A DNA stretch of 64,000 bases from Macrolepiota albuminosa (GCA_027475525.1 JAMWFC010000054.1:2720468-2784467), one strand, 5' to 3'; shown: positions 22,356-34,614, counted from the stretch's first letter. The notes: generated from the letters alone by a model not told the origin. Program-made: numbers and translations.

Positions 22356-23037
22356 TGTCATGACCCCTCCCCTCTGGAACCTCCCCAGCACACTCCTGGA
22401 GCCCCATCTGGGAGCCTCTCTCATCAACCCCACAACACGCCCCGCCTCCACGGCTGCTGACGCCACCATCACACGCATCAAAGACCGCCATCAACCAGCA
22501 CCCCCAGCAACCCCACATCACGGACCCCGGGATCAACTGCCATCAACAATCAGATCATGCTGCTCGCTTCCGGCCATCACGCATCACACATCACAACTCC
22601 CTCCGTGCCAATTGATCGTGCACCCCACATGCACAATCCAGGTATACAGTCCCTGTCCGCTACTCAATGCCTCCCAGGACTTATCCCAGACACCCCGGAA
22701 CCCCGAGACCCGGTTCCGTAGTACTTATAGCGTAGTTTCCTGTTGTACTTGCTAGTCTTGATATTAACTTGAATTGTTGCATGCCCTCTGCTTGATCAGT
22801 ACACGCTGACTGGCACACTTGACTGGCACACTTGAATAACTGTGTGCTCTAAGTTTGGTACGTACTTCGTGACTTGCAATTTGTTAATCCAGTCTTGTCT
22901 TAGAACCCCCGGTTCCTGACTCGACCCCTTCCCAGCCCTCAGCCTCTAAAACCCAAAACCCCTGGACCAAGTTCCCTTTCCCGGGACCACCCCTTGTCCA
23001 CGTCTTGAACCCCAGAGTCCTAACTCCAGAGTTCCAG

Positions 23038-23210
23038 TGTAACGGAGTCATCCGTGTTCTTAGCGTCAACAACGCTATAATCATTTAGTAGAGTATTATG
23101 TAAGATAACATCTTGTTTTCACTCTAAGTACTAGTCAATCCGATACTGCGGTCTGATTTAGCACTTGTGTGATACACACAAGACAGTTCTAACCTGTAAC
23201 TCTGGTTACA
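23038..23210 (+). repeat. Element 2 5' LTR
   Basis: This 173-bp LTR has inverted ends TGTAAC and GTTACA and pairs with 34351-34523. It is very short for a Ty3/gypsy LTR. I see no clear TATA box. Confidence 0.9.
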
Positions 23211-23321
23211 TTTTTTTAATTCTTCTGCTATCGGCTTTTGACTCTAGGCTTGTTACCGACTAGGCAACTATCATCAAAACCTCTCAATTCTCTGTTGGCA
23301 TCATGCTGAAAACATGCTTCC

Positions 23322-26300
23322 ATGACTGGCTCTCTTGATCCAGATCCTCCATTCCCAGCTGCAGACGCAGGTGACTTACCTGTGCTTCAAGCTGCAAAGA
23401 CGCAATCTGCGTCAGCATACCAACCTCCGCCAAAGCGGGACGAAAAGATTCCTCACGATGTCAGCATGAGCTTTGGAATGCCTGGTGGGCTATCCGTATC
23501 ACAGATGATGTCCATTGTACGACCTGGTGGTAAACCAGGAGAGAGATCCGCGGTCTCAGGAGTGTCGCTGCCAGCGAGCCAAATGCCTTCATTGATGTAT
23601 CTGGTATTGCCCGAGAGCTCGTCAGCTCATTCTGAGGGTCAACCGGATATTACTCAGTACTCAGAAATGGTACAAGGCAGCGCATTTGCGCATAGTACCC
23701 CCTTCCAAACTGCACCTACTGAACGGCTTTTGGAATATGTGGCCAATGCGGCTACTGAACCGGGACCGTCGTCATTGACGACACAAGGACAGGTGCAAGG
23801 GCCAGCAATAGTGGTCAGTAGGGAGGACGACAATGTTGTAAGGTTGGAAAAGGCGTCAATAGCGCCTGGAAATCCAGAGTTGCACAGACGGGCTGGCAAA
23901 CAGCCGCAAGTGAGGCATGACGGCCTCAGGAGAGTTATGGACTTAGAGTCCGAGCTGGAATCCTCAGATGATGAGGAAAGCAAAAGGTCGCATTCGACCT
24001 TGTCTATCCAGTTACAGCTAGTATTGGACCGATATCCGGTGGTCGTGAAGGAATCGACGCGAAAGCGTCTTCAGCTTTATGTAGTGAAGCACTTACAGTT
24101 GCTGGCTGCTAGGCGCCACGATGTACCCCGTGCAGATTTGAATGAATATATCGAATTGTTTGTGCGCATCTTTGAACTCGAAGTAGTGGAATACCTTAAG
24201 CGTAAAGCGGCGCGAGGGTCAGCAGTCTCAATGGCTACTCCAGCCGACTCAGTAGAATGTGAGATGAGTGTGCGCAGATGAGCGCCATTAATTGCGGACA
24301 CGATGGAATTGCTCAATGCGCCTCGTCAGGCTAATGAGTCTCAGCAAGACTACGTTCGGCGTCAGAACGCCGCAAACCGTCAACACATTGTTAGCGGAGT
24401 GCCTCAGCAGGCATTGTCTGAGGTGGAGACTGTGACAACGACTCCGGCAGAGCCAGAGGCACTACTTGCAGTGCAGGAGGTTAAGACACCTTGTAAGCAA
24501 GTTACAATCAAGGAGGAGGTGGACGAAGTCCACATTCTTGAGGAGCGAACGCGACCACGACGCGTAGTGTGGCGTGTCCACCTAGTGGACAACTGGAATG
24601 AACACGTCAATTACCAGAGAATACGCAACCAGGACTTGCGTGATCATGGTGAGTCGTTAATTGACGACCAAGGGGTAGTCTTTGAAGGGCGTGAGGATGT
24701 AACGCCTGTTGATGATATGCGGCGACAATTCACAGCTTGGACGGCTGAACCAGACAGAGGTTCGGGTGGTAGTGATGATAGTAGTGGTCACTACAAATGG
24801 GGGGAGCCAAGTCGTCGCAATAACGACGGTGGAGGTTGTGATCGCAAAAATAATAATCGAGACAATAATAATCGTCGTAATAGTGGCAGGCAGGCTGGTG
24901 GAGCACCAGCAGAGCCACAAGTAGGGCAACAGCCCACCCCACGGCCAGAACAAACGGCCAATGAACACCTGTTTTGCAGTCCTCGGGCATTTTCGATGCC
25001 CGCACCTCATGAATTGCATGAAACTACGCCAGGAATGAATGAAGCGGTCAGGATCCATATGGATCATATGCATGACCGCCTCACTCGTCTGGTGGATGAC
25101 TCCCTTGGAGTCAGATTTAAGTTTCCTGCTGGGGTAAGTCCCCGTAAATCCGATGATAAGCACATACGTGCGTACGCTGGAGAACATAGGTTCTCTCAAC
25201 TGGAGGACTGGGCCATGGACATGTGCTACCACCTCGCAGCCTGCTGCTATGGTGGAGACGACATGGACCAGGAGAGGATATTCGTGCTACACGAATTTAT
25301 GGAGGGAGAGGCTCGGAATTGGTTCCGTCACCATGTTCTATGGACCAGGAGAGGATATTCGTGCTACACGAATTTATGGAGGGAGAGGCTCGGAATTGGT
25401 TCCGTCACCATGTTCTTCACATTAATCGTGACAAACCGCATTGGACATTTAAAGAAGTCCTGATAGGACTGTACAATCATTTTGTCAACGCTGCTACGAT
25501 GCAGGAAGCTTGTGATGCCTTTAGAAAGGCAGTGTATGACGCTAAGACTGGCATCCAGACCTTTTATGATGACCTGGTGGGTCATGCACAGAATATGGCC
25601 GTCTATCCAGACGAATACACTATTCGCAAGACATTCCTGGACGGAATACCTGCAGACATGAGGAGAGCGTTGATACGCGACGACAATTTGTCTCTGGAGG
25701 TCAATACTGTGACCGAATTCTTGGTGTATGCTATCCGTTATGAGCAGTCGACACGGACGGCGAACCATTATGAGCAGCGGAGTTCCCGCCGAGGAACTGT
25801 GAACCGTCAGGCAGTGAAGGTGGAAACCTTCCTGGCCAAACGGACGGAGATGGAGAATAATTGCAACCCGCAATTCGTTATTTGCAAGACAATTCCTGGA
25901 GGCCAACGGCCTCAATCAAAGCCTGCTGGACAATTGCCAGCGAAGGATAGCCGACCCTTTTTGGGTCAGAATCAAGTAGCACCAAGAGGAGTGGTGGCGC
26001 CTGCAGCGCGTATGACGGGCAAACCCGCTGGGGTCCCAGGAGCAGCCCAGCGAAGGCCTGCAGGAGATCTTTCAGCGTGCTACAATTGTGGCAGGAGCAG
26101 GCATTTCGCTAAGGAATGCCCCGCCCCTCCTAAGGCACACATCCGAGCGGCCCATACGGCTGCAGCACCGAGTGATGTCGTCAGTGACGATGAAGATGAT
26201 GAGGTCATTGATGACACGGAAGAGGAGCCGCAAGTAGAGGCTGATGGATCGGAAGTAGATGACACTGAGAGCGTCCAGATTGATGGCGACGAATACGTTG

Positions 26301-26899
26301 CAGTGGATGTGTACGACAGCGACTATTATGCTTGTGAAGACGAGGAAGAACACCTGTTTGCACTGACTGAGTGCCGTGGAGATCAGCGCGTCCGAATGAG
26401 ACGCGTAACCCTGCAGAAGGCAACTAATAAGTTGCACAGGCCACGCTATACTCCCGAGGAGAAGGAGTGCCTGGTCACGTATGTGGATGTCAATGGACAT
26501 CCAGCATGGATGTTGTGGGACTCCGGGAGTACCACTACGGACATTACGCCCTAGTTTGCTCATGTCAACGCGATTCGCATTCATTAACTAAAGGAGCCGC
26601 TGATGCTCCAGCTGGGGACTGTAGGGAGTCGTGCCATGGTGCAGTTTGGCGCGGAAGTGAGAGTAAAGACGTCAGGGACGTCGACAAAAGAGTATGTGGA
26701 TATAGCAAATTTTGATCGCTACGACATGATTATTGGTACGCTGTTCATGCGTAAGAACAAGGTGTCGCTGGATTTTGTGAATGACGTGGTCATTGTGAAT
26801 GGTACGCCCTTGAAGGCAGAGAAAGTGGTGTTGAACAATACAGATGGTCGTTTGAGGCGCTATCACGCGACTGAAAAGCGGCGTGATGAACGCAACTGA
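23322..26899 (+). pseudogene. Element 2 gag and protease
   Basis: The start is the ATG at 23322 (MTGSLDPDPP). One frame runs through a TGA at 24279-24281 (likely CGA to TGA) and continues as MELLNAPRQANESQQDYVRR. A low-complexity N/R/G stretch (24840-24900) precedes the capsid-like region (WAMDMCYHLAACCYGG, EGEARNWFRHHVL). The duplication at 25263-25416 shifts the frame there. The zinc knuckle CYNCGRSRHFAKEC near 26080 has canonical C-x2-C-x4-H-x4-C spacing. An acidic linker and the protease follow, with catalytic AWMLWDSGSTTTDI near 26505, a TAG at about 26552, and NFDRYDMIIGTLFM as the C-terminal protease motif. Confidence 0.8.
25263..25416. repeat. 77-bp exact tandem duplication
   Basis: Copies start at 25263 and 25340, in element 2 gag. 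Removing one copy reunites the two overlapping frames. Probable assembly overlap. Confidence 0.94.
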
Positions 26900-26932
26900 C
26901 TAGATGGTCGCAGGAGAGCGACTGTACAGGAG

Positions 26933-29158
26933 GTGGAGGACGAACAGGCCCCACCAAAGAGCTTGCTGGCAGACTCGCCGGCTATACTGATGTCTGAGAA
27001 AGAGTTTCAAGAAACTCTGGAGAAGAGGAAGCACCCGGATGTGATTGGGTGTACCAAGGGAAAGCCTAAACAGGCTCTACAGTGCAAGAATGAGCGTGGT
27101 AGACGCGTGGTGGAGTCGCTGGAATGCCAGCCGACTAGCTCTCAAGTGAAGGTTGAGGATCTCATCTAGGACGAGGTATACAGTACGATGGGAACTGTGG
27201 GTAGCATTAGGTCGCTAATGGATCGACCAGTGCCTCAGCCAGAAGTGCAATGGGCGTATGACCCACGAATGCCACGGGAGTGGAATGAGTTGGTAGCGTC
27301 AATGGTGACGCAGGCTATGGGAAGGGTGCAGGCAACCCAAACGGGAGAAGTGTACCGTCACGCATGAGAGGATGAGATTTCCAAAACATTGGATATTGTA
27401 TTTGATGGACTCTCGCTGAAAGCGAGAAGCGTGCAGTCATCGGCAAATATGACAAGGAAACAACCGGTTGTAAGGTTGAATCTGGGAGATCTCGCAGAGG
27501 AGCACGTACATGCCTTATGGGAGCGATTTGAACCAAAGGTTCAACTGTGTATAGCACACGTAGCCAAAGGAAAAGGTAAGGCTGTGAGCCTTACAGAGGA
27601 GGATATTCCTCGATTGCGCCAGCAATGGCAACTGGAGTTTGCTGATATCGTCAATGGAACGAAGGAAGAGCTTCCTCCGTGGCGGGAGGTTAATCATGAG
27701 ATCAACCTCATTGACGATAACAAGCAGTACAAATATCATTTGCCTCGCTGCCCCCGTGGCGGGAGGTTAATCATGAGATCAACCTCATTGACGATAACAA
27801 GCAGTACAAATATCATTTGCCTCGCTGCCCGCAAGCACTACAGGATCAACTTCGTGAAAAGACAAATAGATACATAAATGCAAAGTGGTGGGAACCACGA
27901 CCAGCGGTGCAAGCTGCACCATTACTTTGTATTCCCAAGAAGGATGGAACGTTAAGGACTGCATTGGATGCGCGACAGCGCAATGATAATACAGTCAAGG
28001 ATGTGACACCTCTTCCAGATCAGGAAGTGATACGAGAAGATGTCGCGACAGCGAAGTATCGGTCGAAAATCGACCTCACAGACGCGTACGAACAGGTTCG
28101 CATCCGCGAAGAGGATATACCGAAGACACTGTTCTCGTCCCTGATGGGGACGTTTGTGAGTAACATCATGCAGATTGGTGATTGTAATGCACCAGCAACA
28201 TTTCAGAGGTTAATGACCTCAATCGAGATGTAATCAGGAAGTTTATGCACGTTTATTTAGACGATATATTCATATTTTCTGACTCCATTGAGGAGCATGA
28301 GCAGCACCTACGAGTCGTATTTGAACGGCTACAGAAGGCCAGTCTCTATCTCAAATGGAAGAAGTGCGAGTTGTACGCAACGAGTATAGATTGTCTCGGT
28401 CACGTCATTGACGAGAAGGGCATTCATCCGGATACGGATAAGCTCGACCAAATCCGAGAGTGGCGTACTCCACGCACATATAATGATATCCAACGATTTG
28501 TCAGACTGGTGAACTATATTGGCAACTTCTTGCCAGACATCACTGCATACACTGGGCCACTTATGGCCATGACCCAGAATGGGTCACCGTTTCATTGGAG
28601 ACCACTGCATCAGCGGTGTTTTGAGATAATTAAGCGCATATGCACGAAAATGCCAGTCATCCAGCCAATTGACCCACGCATCAACGAGCCCATCTGGCTC
28701 ATTTGTGATGCGTCAAAGACTGGGGTTGGGGCCATGTTTGGCCAGGGTAAAACGTGGCAGACTTGCCGACCAGCGGGATTTATGTCCCGTAAATTCACTG
28801 CTGCTCAGCAGAATTATGCTGTGCACGAGTTAGAAACACTCGCCATCCTAGAAGCCCTCCTAAAGTGGGAGGATAAACTGATGGGATATAAGATCCACAT
28901 TATTACGGATCACAAAGCACTAGAGTTCTTCAAGACTCAGGTGCACCTGTCTCCATGACAACGTCGCTGGATCGACTACATGTCGCGGTACCAGTTCGAC
29001 ATCACCTATGTAAAAGGTGAATTGAACAAAGTGGCGGATTGCCTATCTCGATATTTCGAGAGTAATACTCGAGATGACGTCCATGACGCGCATGACTATG
29101 TCCAGGCGGACAAATGTATTGACCCAGAGGGCGAGGATTTGCCTCTGCATTGATTCCA
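26933..29158 (+). pseudogene. Element 2 reverse transcriptase and RNase H
   Basis: A linker (KEFQETLEKRKHPDVIG) leads to RT, whose start is disturbed by the duplication at 27677-27830. Motifs: AAPLLCIPKKDGTLRTALD, KIDLTDAYEQVRI, GDCNAPATFQRLM. A 4-nt deletion near 28225 relative to element 1 shifts the frame just before the catalytic HVYLDDIFIFSDS. RNase H motifs match element 1 (LICDASKTGVGAMFG, IITDHKALEFF). A TGA near 28956 replaces the arginine of PRQRRW. Another TGA near 29150 replaces the arginine of LHRYQK. The enzyme would copy element RNA to DNA, but this copy cannot be made intact. Confidence 0.82.
27677..27830. repeat. 77-bp exact tandem duplication
   Basis: Copies start at 27677 and 27754, at the start of element 2 RT. 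Probable assembly overlap. Confidence 0.93.
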
Positions 29159-29192
29159 TGAAATCAGGGAACATAGGGTCGAGTTACACGCC

Positions 29193-30875
29193 ATGCGAGT
29201 GCAGGAAACACGTCGCAGTAAGCGACTGCACGAACAGCAAGAGACTCGCGATATCGAAGCCCAGGTGCTAGTGGATCATGAGGCTCCTCAGCCAAGTGAA
29301 GAGACGAGGCAAGGGGTGCTGACGGGAGGTACTGGTATGATGCTCCAGCAAGCGCTGGAGTCACAGGACCATACGCCTGCACCGGCCGACTTAGGCAATG
29401 CGCAATTCCGCACACGTATCCAGCAAGAATACAAGGATAATAATCTCTTTGTAGAGATTCTGAACAATATCCAAGCGCATCCGCGCTTCAAGGTGGAGCA
29501 GCAGCTCGTCTACATTACCAGACCCACGGAGTCCAAAGTCATCTGCATTCCCCAGAAGAGGTCGTTGATTACAACTATCCTGGACCAGGCCCATAGAGTA
29601 GTGGGCCACTTCGGAACTCAGAAAATGCTGGACTATGTGCGATGCTGGTACTGGTGGCCACAAATGGCCAAAGAGACGAGCCAATTCTACTCGCCATGCG
29701 AGCTATGTCAACAGTTGAAAGTATCAACTTTGAAGCCACCAGGAAAGCTTCATTCGCTACCCATACCGATCAAACCTTGGGATTCGATCGGGATGGACTT
29801 TATAGGTCCGTTCCCTGAGTTGAAAGGCTTTAACTACCTGTGGGTAGTGATCTGCAGAATGACCAGTATGGTCCATCTCATTCCAGTGAGAACCACCATG
29901 ACAGCGTCAGACTTGTCATGGATCTATCTCAAGGAGATAGTACGCCTCCATGAACTGCCAAGTTCAATCGTAAGCGATCGAGACGCTAAGTTCACTTCCA
30001 AATAGTGGAAGGAGTTGCACAAACTGCTGGGAGCAAAGTTGCTCATGTCAACGTCGTTTCATCCGCAAACGGATGGTCAAACTGAACGCGCAAATAGAAA
30101 TATTGCGCAAATCTTGCGAGCGTTTGTACGTCCTGATCAGAAGGACTGGGTGGATCGATGTCCCCTCATGGAATTCGCGATAAACATGAGTATATCAGAA
30201 ACTACCGGGTATTCACCCTTTGAACTCAACAATGGCTACATGCCATCCATGATTCGTGAACTTCGTACGGACGAAGTTATTCATGTGGGAGTAAAGCAGT
30301 TTGCGCGCAACACGCTGAGGAATCTGGCAGATGCCCATGACGCAATTATAGAATCACGTGTATGGCAGACCAAACATGCGAATAATCGCAGACGTGATGA
30401 GCCGGACATCAAGAAAGAGGGCCTAGTGTACCTTTTGACGAAGAACTTGAACCTGCCAAAAGGCAGGGCGAGTAAGCTGTGTCCGAAATGGATTGGACCA
30501 TATAAGGTTCTTGAGGTGGAACCAAGCACGTCTAACTACGTGCTGGAACTACCCCAGGTGCTGCAAGCACGCAGGATAGTGCCCAAGTTTCACGTGTCGC
30601 TATTGCGACCGTACATGGCCAGTAGTGATGCGCTATTTCCTAATCATGCAACTCCAGAGCCGTATGACTTTGGAACTGGCAATGACCAGGAGTGGTTCAT
30701 AGATGACCTCATAGGTCATCGGTGGATGAAGGGAAGCCTCAAATTCGAGGTGAGGTGGAGCCTAGGTGATACTACCTGGAAACCGCTAGTGAACTGCAAA
30801 GACCTTGCAGCAATGGACAGGTACCTAGAGTTGCAGGGCGTGAAACGCCCTCAACAGCTAGCAAAACGCACATAA
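29193..30875 (+). pseudogene. Element 2 integrase with chromodomain
   Basis: The zinc-binding domain (HRVVGHFGTQKMLDYVR, CELCQQLK) is followed by the D,D,E core: SIGMDFIGPFPEL, SIVSDRDAKFTSK and FHPQTDGQTERANR. A TAG at about 30003 follows FTSK, where element 1 has glutamine. After it the ORF is open to 30875: the GPY-like segment (KWIGPYKVLEVEPS, VPKFHVSLLRPYM), then a chromodomain (IDDLIGHRWM, LKFEVRWSLGDTTWKP, MDRYLELQGVKRPQQ). Gene order and sequence match element 1, and the accessory ORF begins 164 bp downstream. Confidence 0.87.
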
Positions 30876-31038
30876 TGCACGTGTGGTGGTGGAATGTGGA
30901 CAAAGTCCACTTTGATCGCCGGTGAGAAGCTGGGTGGCATGTATTTGTGGTTGTTTACACCACTAGCGGAGTTGGGAGATTGTTTTTTTCTCTTTCTTTT
31001 CTCAGTCCCAATACACGTAGTCTATGTGTCTAGTGAAA

Positions 31039-33984
31039 ATGGCCTATTGGGGGCCGCAAAAGGGTGATCAGAGCCAGCAAGACTCTAATAGAGGGGGGAG
31101 ACCTCCAAATATACAAAACCGTGATTACTCCGATCAGTACCAGAGGCAGCCGCCATATCCGGCGGCAAGCCAGTTTCAGTCAGCAGTGGCCTATCCAGGC
31201 CGTGATGAGCCGCTTCCGTACCAGACACCCCTCTACTCGCAAGAGATGGAGGTTGATGATGAAGGGCGCTATGGGTGCCCGGAGGACAGCATGCGCCGCG
31301 AGCGCTACTATCAGGAACCGTCGTCACATCCAGCTGCGTCGTATCCGATGTATGCGGGTGTGGTGACGGGGCCGCCGTTAGTACCATGGGCGCACCGGCC
31401 CATGGAAGAGCCATATGGGGAGCCTGCGCCACAAGCGCAGATTGTAGCTGGGTCAGACATGCTGTTGGGCAGACTGGAAGCAGCAGGACAGCCAGTCCCT
31501 GCAACTGCGTCCTTCCTGCAGGACAGTTTGGCCGTGATGGTGATGGAGGGGCTGCTTGACCAGATCGAGCTGATGAAGAGGCAGCGCGTCGCAGCGCTGG
31601 AGCAGATCAAACGCGCATCTAAGCGCAAAATCGCCACGAGTGAGGAATCGACTGCTGAGGTCAAGAGGGCTAGATATCAGCCCAGTCAACCGGTTGACCC
31701 TCCACGGGCAAGGATGCCGTCGGAAGCGCAATTTGCGTGCCATGAGCAGCCTGCTCAGCCCGTGGCTTTGTCATCGCGGTTACCCAAGTCAGGCCTGCAG
31801 GCCTCTTCAGAGTCGCTGGCTGCCGTCAGTGAACCCTTGGCAGGTCTGTTCCTGGGTCAGCAGGAAGCCGCATCATCTCGGGCCCCATCTAGGGGGTCCA
31901 AAACCGTTGCTGTGGCGCCAAGAGCGCCCACTACCGCTGTTCCTCGAGCTGAGCCTGGGGGGAAAACTCTGGCACGAAATGCGCCTGTCCCTCTGGTGGC
32001 TCAGCCATCATTTGGATCTTCCACCCCGGTCAAGTCGGGGTCGATACGCCAACGTCGAGGCCATAAGCCTCCTCTTGATGCCTCCAAGCTGGAGGTGATA
32101 GAGTTCCCAGCTGGCATTCCTGCACAGGCCGGGAAGGTCTCGATGTTGTTTCTGTTGCCTGTTACCGTGCCTGCATCGCAGGCACACTTTCCCATGGTCG
32201 TCTTGACCACCAACCCTCGCTCTCCCGAGCAATATGACAGTCTGGTGGTGACCTCGAAGAATCGTCCCATGTCTGAAAAAGGCAAAGCACCCGTGGCCTC
32301 CTTATTCGACGAGAGCGACTATGGAGAGTCGAGCTTGGAGCATGAGGAGGAGGCAGAGGAAGGGGAATCAGCGGCGAACTGATTCCAGCGAGTATTGCGC
32401 AATAAGCGCATTGCAAAGAAGAAGGTGATTCACGCCAAAGAGCTGCGGGCCCTCAAGCAGAGGTCCGAGGATGAGTTCTTGGGGAGAATCCCCGATGGAT
32501 TGGGAGTGAAGGTGTGGGGACCGCTCGATATCGAGCGAACAAATTCGTGCTTCAGGGGAGCACTCAGCCACTGCACGTATTATTCGTACCATTCGAATAC
32601 TGTGCTGTTGGGAGCTGAGGCCAACCGGGCAGCGGCATATGAGTTTTCATCTGGGCACCGTGCTGGCATTCCAGCCAGCGTTGTTTACAAGTATTCCCCT
32701 CGTGGCCTGCCGCGCACGCCATTAGAGCTGGATCGGCTCTACAAATATTATTCGAATGAGCATGCTCCCCGTTGCGAACGGGTTACCGCCTACCTCCTTA
32801 TCACAGAGCTTCAGATGTTCGCCCAGCGAACCAATGAGTCATTACATGACCAAACAATGATGCTCCTGATGAAGAACCCACGCTATCAAAACCTCGTCAA
32901 TCCAGCCCAGAGGACAGACGACCTTGCGCTCGTCAAGCGCCGACACATTCTGGGGCGCTTTCTGTGCACAAAAGAAGACAGATTGACTGCGCTGCGCGTA
33001 ATGCACGCCCAAGACCCTTCCACTCCGTTCGACCTGGATCAGCTTGCGCAGTACGCGCTGATCTTTGGTTGTCCGGGGTTGGAAAACACGTATCAAGGCA
33101 TTGCAGTCGACCATGCCTACCGTATGCACTGGCGAACCCTCTTCGGGTTTGCCTTGTGCTGAGCCCTTTGCGCTAACAGTGCAGCCAAGCCCGTGATTGT
33201 GCGGCGCATGACCCTCGTCATGGCCCGCCCGGGTCTTTACCGTGAGGCTATCGCCTCTTATGATGCCATGTTCCCAGACCAGCCGTTTGAGCCCCAGAGA
33301 GGGCACCAGCTGGAACTTCATCCCGTGCACATACCAGACAACTTTGCACGGAACTTTTCCGATGACAACGCGTTACGCGTCTTACTGCACAACCGGATAC
33401 CTGCTGACTGGGTGGACCACGCCTATACATACAGAGTGGTCTTCCTGGAGCAGCAATTCCACGCCCCTACGATGTCTATGGACATCTTTCGCGACATCGA
33501 CAACAAGCGCATGGAGTGCTTGAATAGATATGGCATCCCCTCCGCAATCCCACAATGGGATGGATGGCAGGAGATGACCGAAGACGATCATTATCGTCTT
33601 ATGTTCAAGCACAACAAGGAAAGTTGTCTTCCCGTAAACCCCGAGGCCAATGGCCTCTACTATCTCATTGGCATGGACCCAAACCAGGTCTGCCTCCTAA
33701 AACGCACAGCAGCGCATGACCTGCCCACCTCTGACATGGACCCAGGCCAGGTCAATCTCCTGTCATGCGCAGCAGAGCAGGGTATGCTCTCCACCACAGC
33801 TTTAGTGATTAACATTGCACTAACAGAGCCTATGGTGGTAGACACGCCTGCAGTCGAGGGGCCTATAACCCCACCAAGGACGGAATCGGCGCCTCCCCCT
33901 CCGATAATTAACGTCGCACTGGAGGAGGAGTCAATGGTGACTGAGACGGGCGCAGTTGCAGAAGCATCGTCATCCGGGTCCTAG
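31039..33984 (+). pseudogene. Element 2 accessory ORF (unknown function)
   Basis: A single frame of about 980 codons runs from the ATG at 31039 (MAYWGPQKGDQSQQD) to the TAG at 33982, with in-frame TGA codons at 32380-32382 and 33160-33162. The N-terminus is Q/P/Y-rich, then there is a helical block (ASFLQDSLAVMVMEGLLDQI) and a linker rich in A, P and S. The C-terminal 500 residues are globular-looking and conserved with element 1: GRIPDGLGVKVWGPLDIERT, PRGLPRTPLELDRLYKYY, MHWRTLFGFALC, ARPGLYREAIASYDA, NRYGIPSAIPQWDGW. No known domain, signal peptide or membrane span was recognised. Conservation in order, length and position in two diverged elements argues it is a real element gene. Confidence 0.72.
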
Positions 33985-34350
33985 ACCCATGTTAATATTT
34001 TGTTGTGTAGGTACCTCTGAGTCATTCACTCGAACCAATTCAGCTGATACGCACTCTAGAGTTGCGTGTAGATACAGCTGACCCAGAGGCGGGGTCACTC
34101 TTAATTTTTGTTTTTCTTATTGTAGTATAAACATATTCATCTTGCATCTCCTGCTGGCGCAACGTGCGCCCTGTCTGATAAGGACTGACTTCCAGTGTGT
34201 CTGGAGGCCGCATCTACACTGCGACCAACTGCTAACGTCTGGCAGCCACACAATACGCGTGTTATCCATCTGTTTTTTGCACTATCGTGCATTCTTATCT
34301 CGCTTCACCTCCCTTCCTAAAGACCGAGTATTCGGTCTCATTGGGGGGTA
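33985..34350 (+). other. Element 2 3' untranslated region and polypurine tract
   Basis: There is no ORF. It ends with a stem-loop (34321-34338) and ATTGGGGGGTA at about 34340-34350, the polypurine tract before the 3' LTR. Confidence 0.6.
34321..34338 (+). other. Stem-loop before the element 2 polypurine tract
   Basis: AGACCG and CGGTCT pair around the loop AGTATT. Both the stem and its distance to GGGGGG match element 1 at 20850-20866, while the loop differs. Confidence 0.65.
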
Positions 34351-34523
34351 TGTAACAGAGTCATCCGTGTTCTTAGCGTCAATGATGCTATAATCATTTA
34401 GTAGAGTATTACATAAGATAACATCTTGTTTTCACTCTAAGTACTAGTCAATCCAATACTGCGGTCTGATTTAGCACTTGTGTGATACACACAAGACAGT
34501 TCTAACCCGTAACTCCGGTTACA
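34351..34523 (+). repeat. Element 2 3' LTR
   Basis: This 173-bp LTR pairs with 23038-23210. Nine differences were counted by eye, all transitions. It is followed by the TCCAG target duplication. Confidence 0.92.
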
Positions 34524-34614
34524 TCCAGACACCCGAGTATCCGTAGATCAAGTTTGCCTCATAAGGGCATTGCTTTCCTGGAAAGCCCCCAACTCAGCGG
34601 AACCTGACAGTAAA

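Larger units (their letters stand above)
23038..34523 (+). mobile_element. Element 2: complete Ty3/gypsy chromovirus, 11.5 kb
   Basis: Two 173-bp LTRs (23038-23210 and 34351-34523, ends TGTAAC/GTTACA) enclose gag, protease, RT, RNase H, integrase with chromodomain, and an accessory ORF. The target duplication is TCCAG (23033-23037 and 34524-34528), inside solo LTR D2. By eye the LTRs differ at nine positions, all transitions. The coding content parallels element 1. The copy is defective: several stops at CGA or CAG codons, a 4-nt deletion in RT, and two 77-bp duplications (25263, 27677). No convincing tRNA-complementary site follows the 5' LTR, which is followed by a T tract. Confidence 0.9.
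22356..34609 (+). mobile_element. Solo LTR, family D (copy 2), split by element 2
   Basis: The left portion (22356-23037) begins TGTCATGACCCC and is diverged but collinear with copy 1 at 2925. The right portion (34529-34609) ends GGAACCTGACA. The target duplication GTAAA flanks the whole (22351-22355 and 34610-34614). Without it the copia RT motif LVKGLYGMKQA is restored. Element 2 sits inside, with its own 5-bp duplication TCCAG taken from this LTR. Confidence 0.88.

Noticed and set aside
24700..25230. Minus-strand ORFs opposite element 2 gag (for example 24657-25232)
   Set aside because: They mirror the low-complexity N/R/G-coding stretch and have no relation to known proteins or to element 1; treated as shadows.
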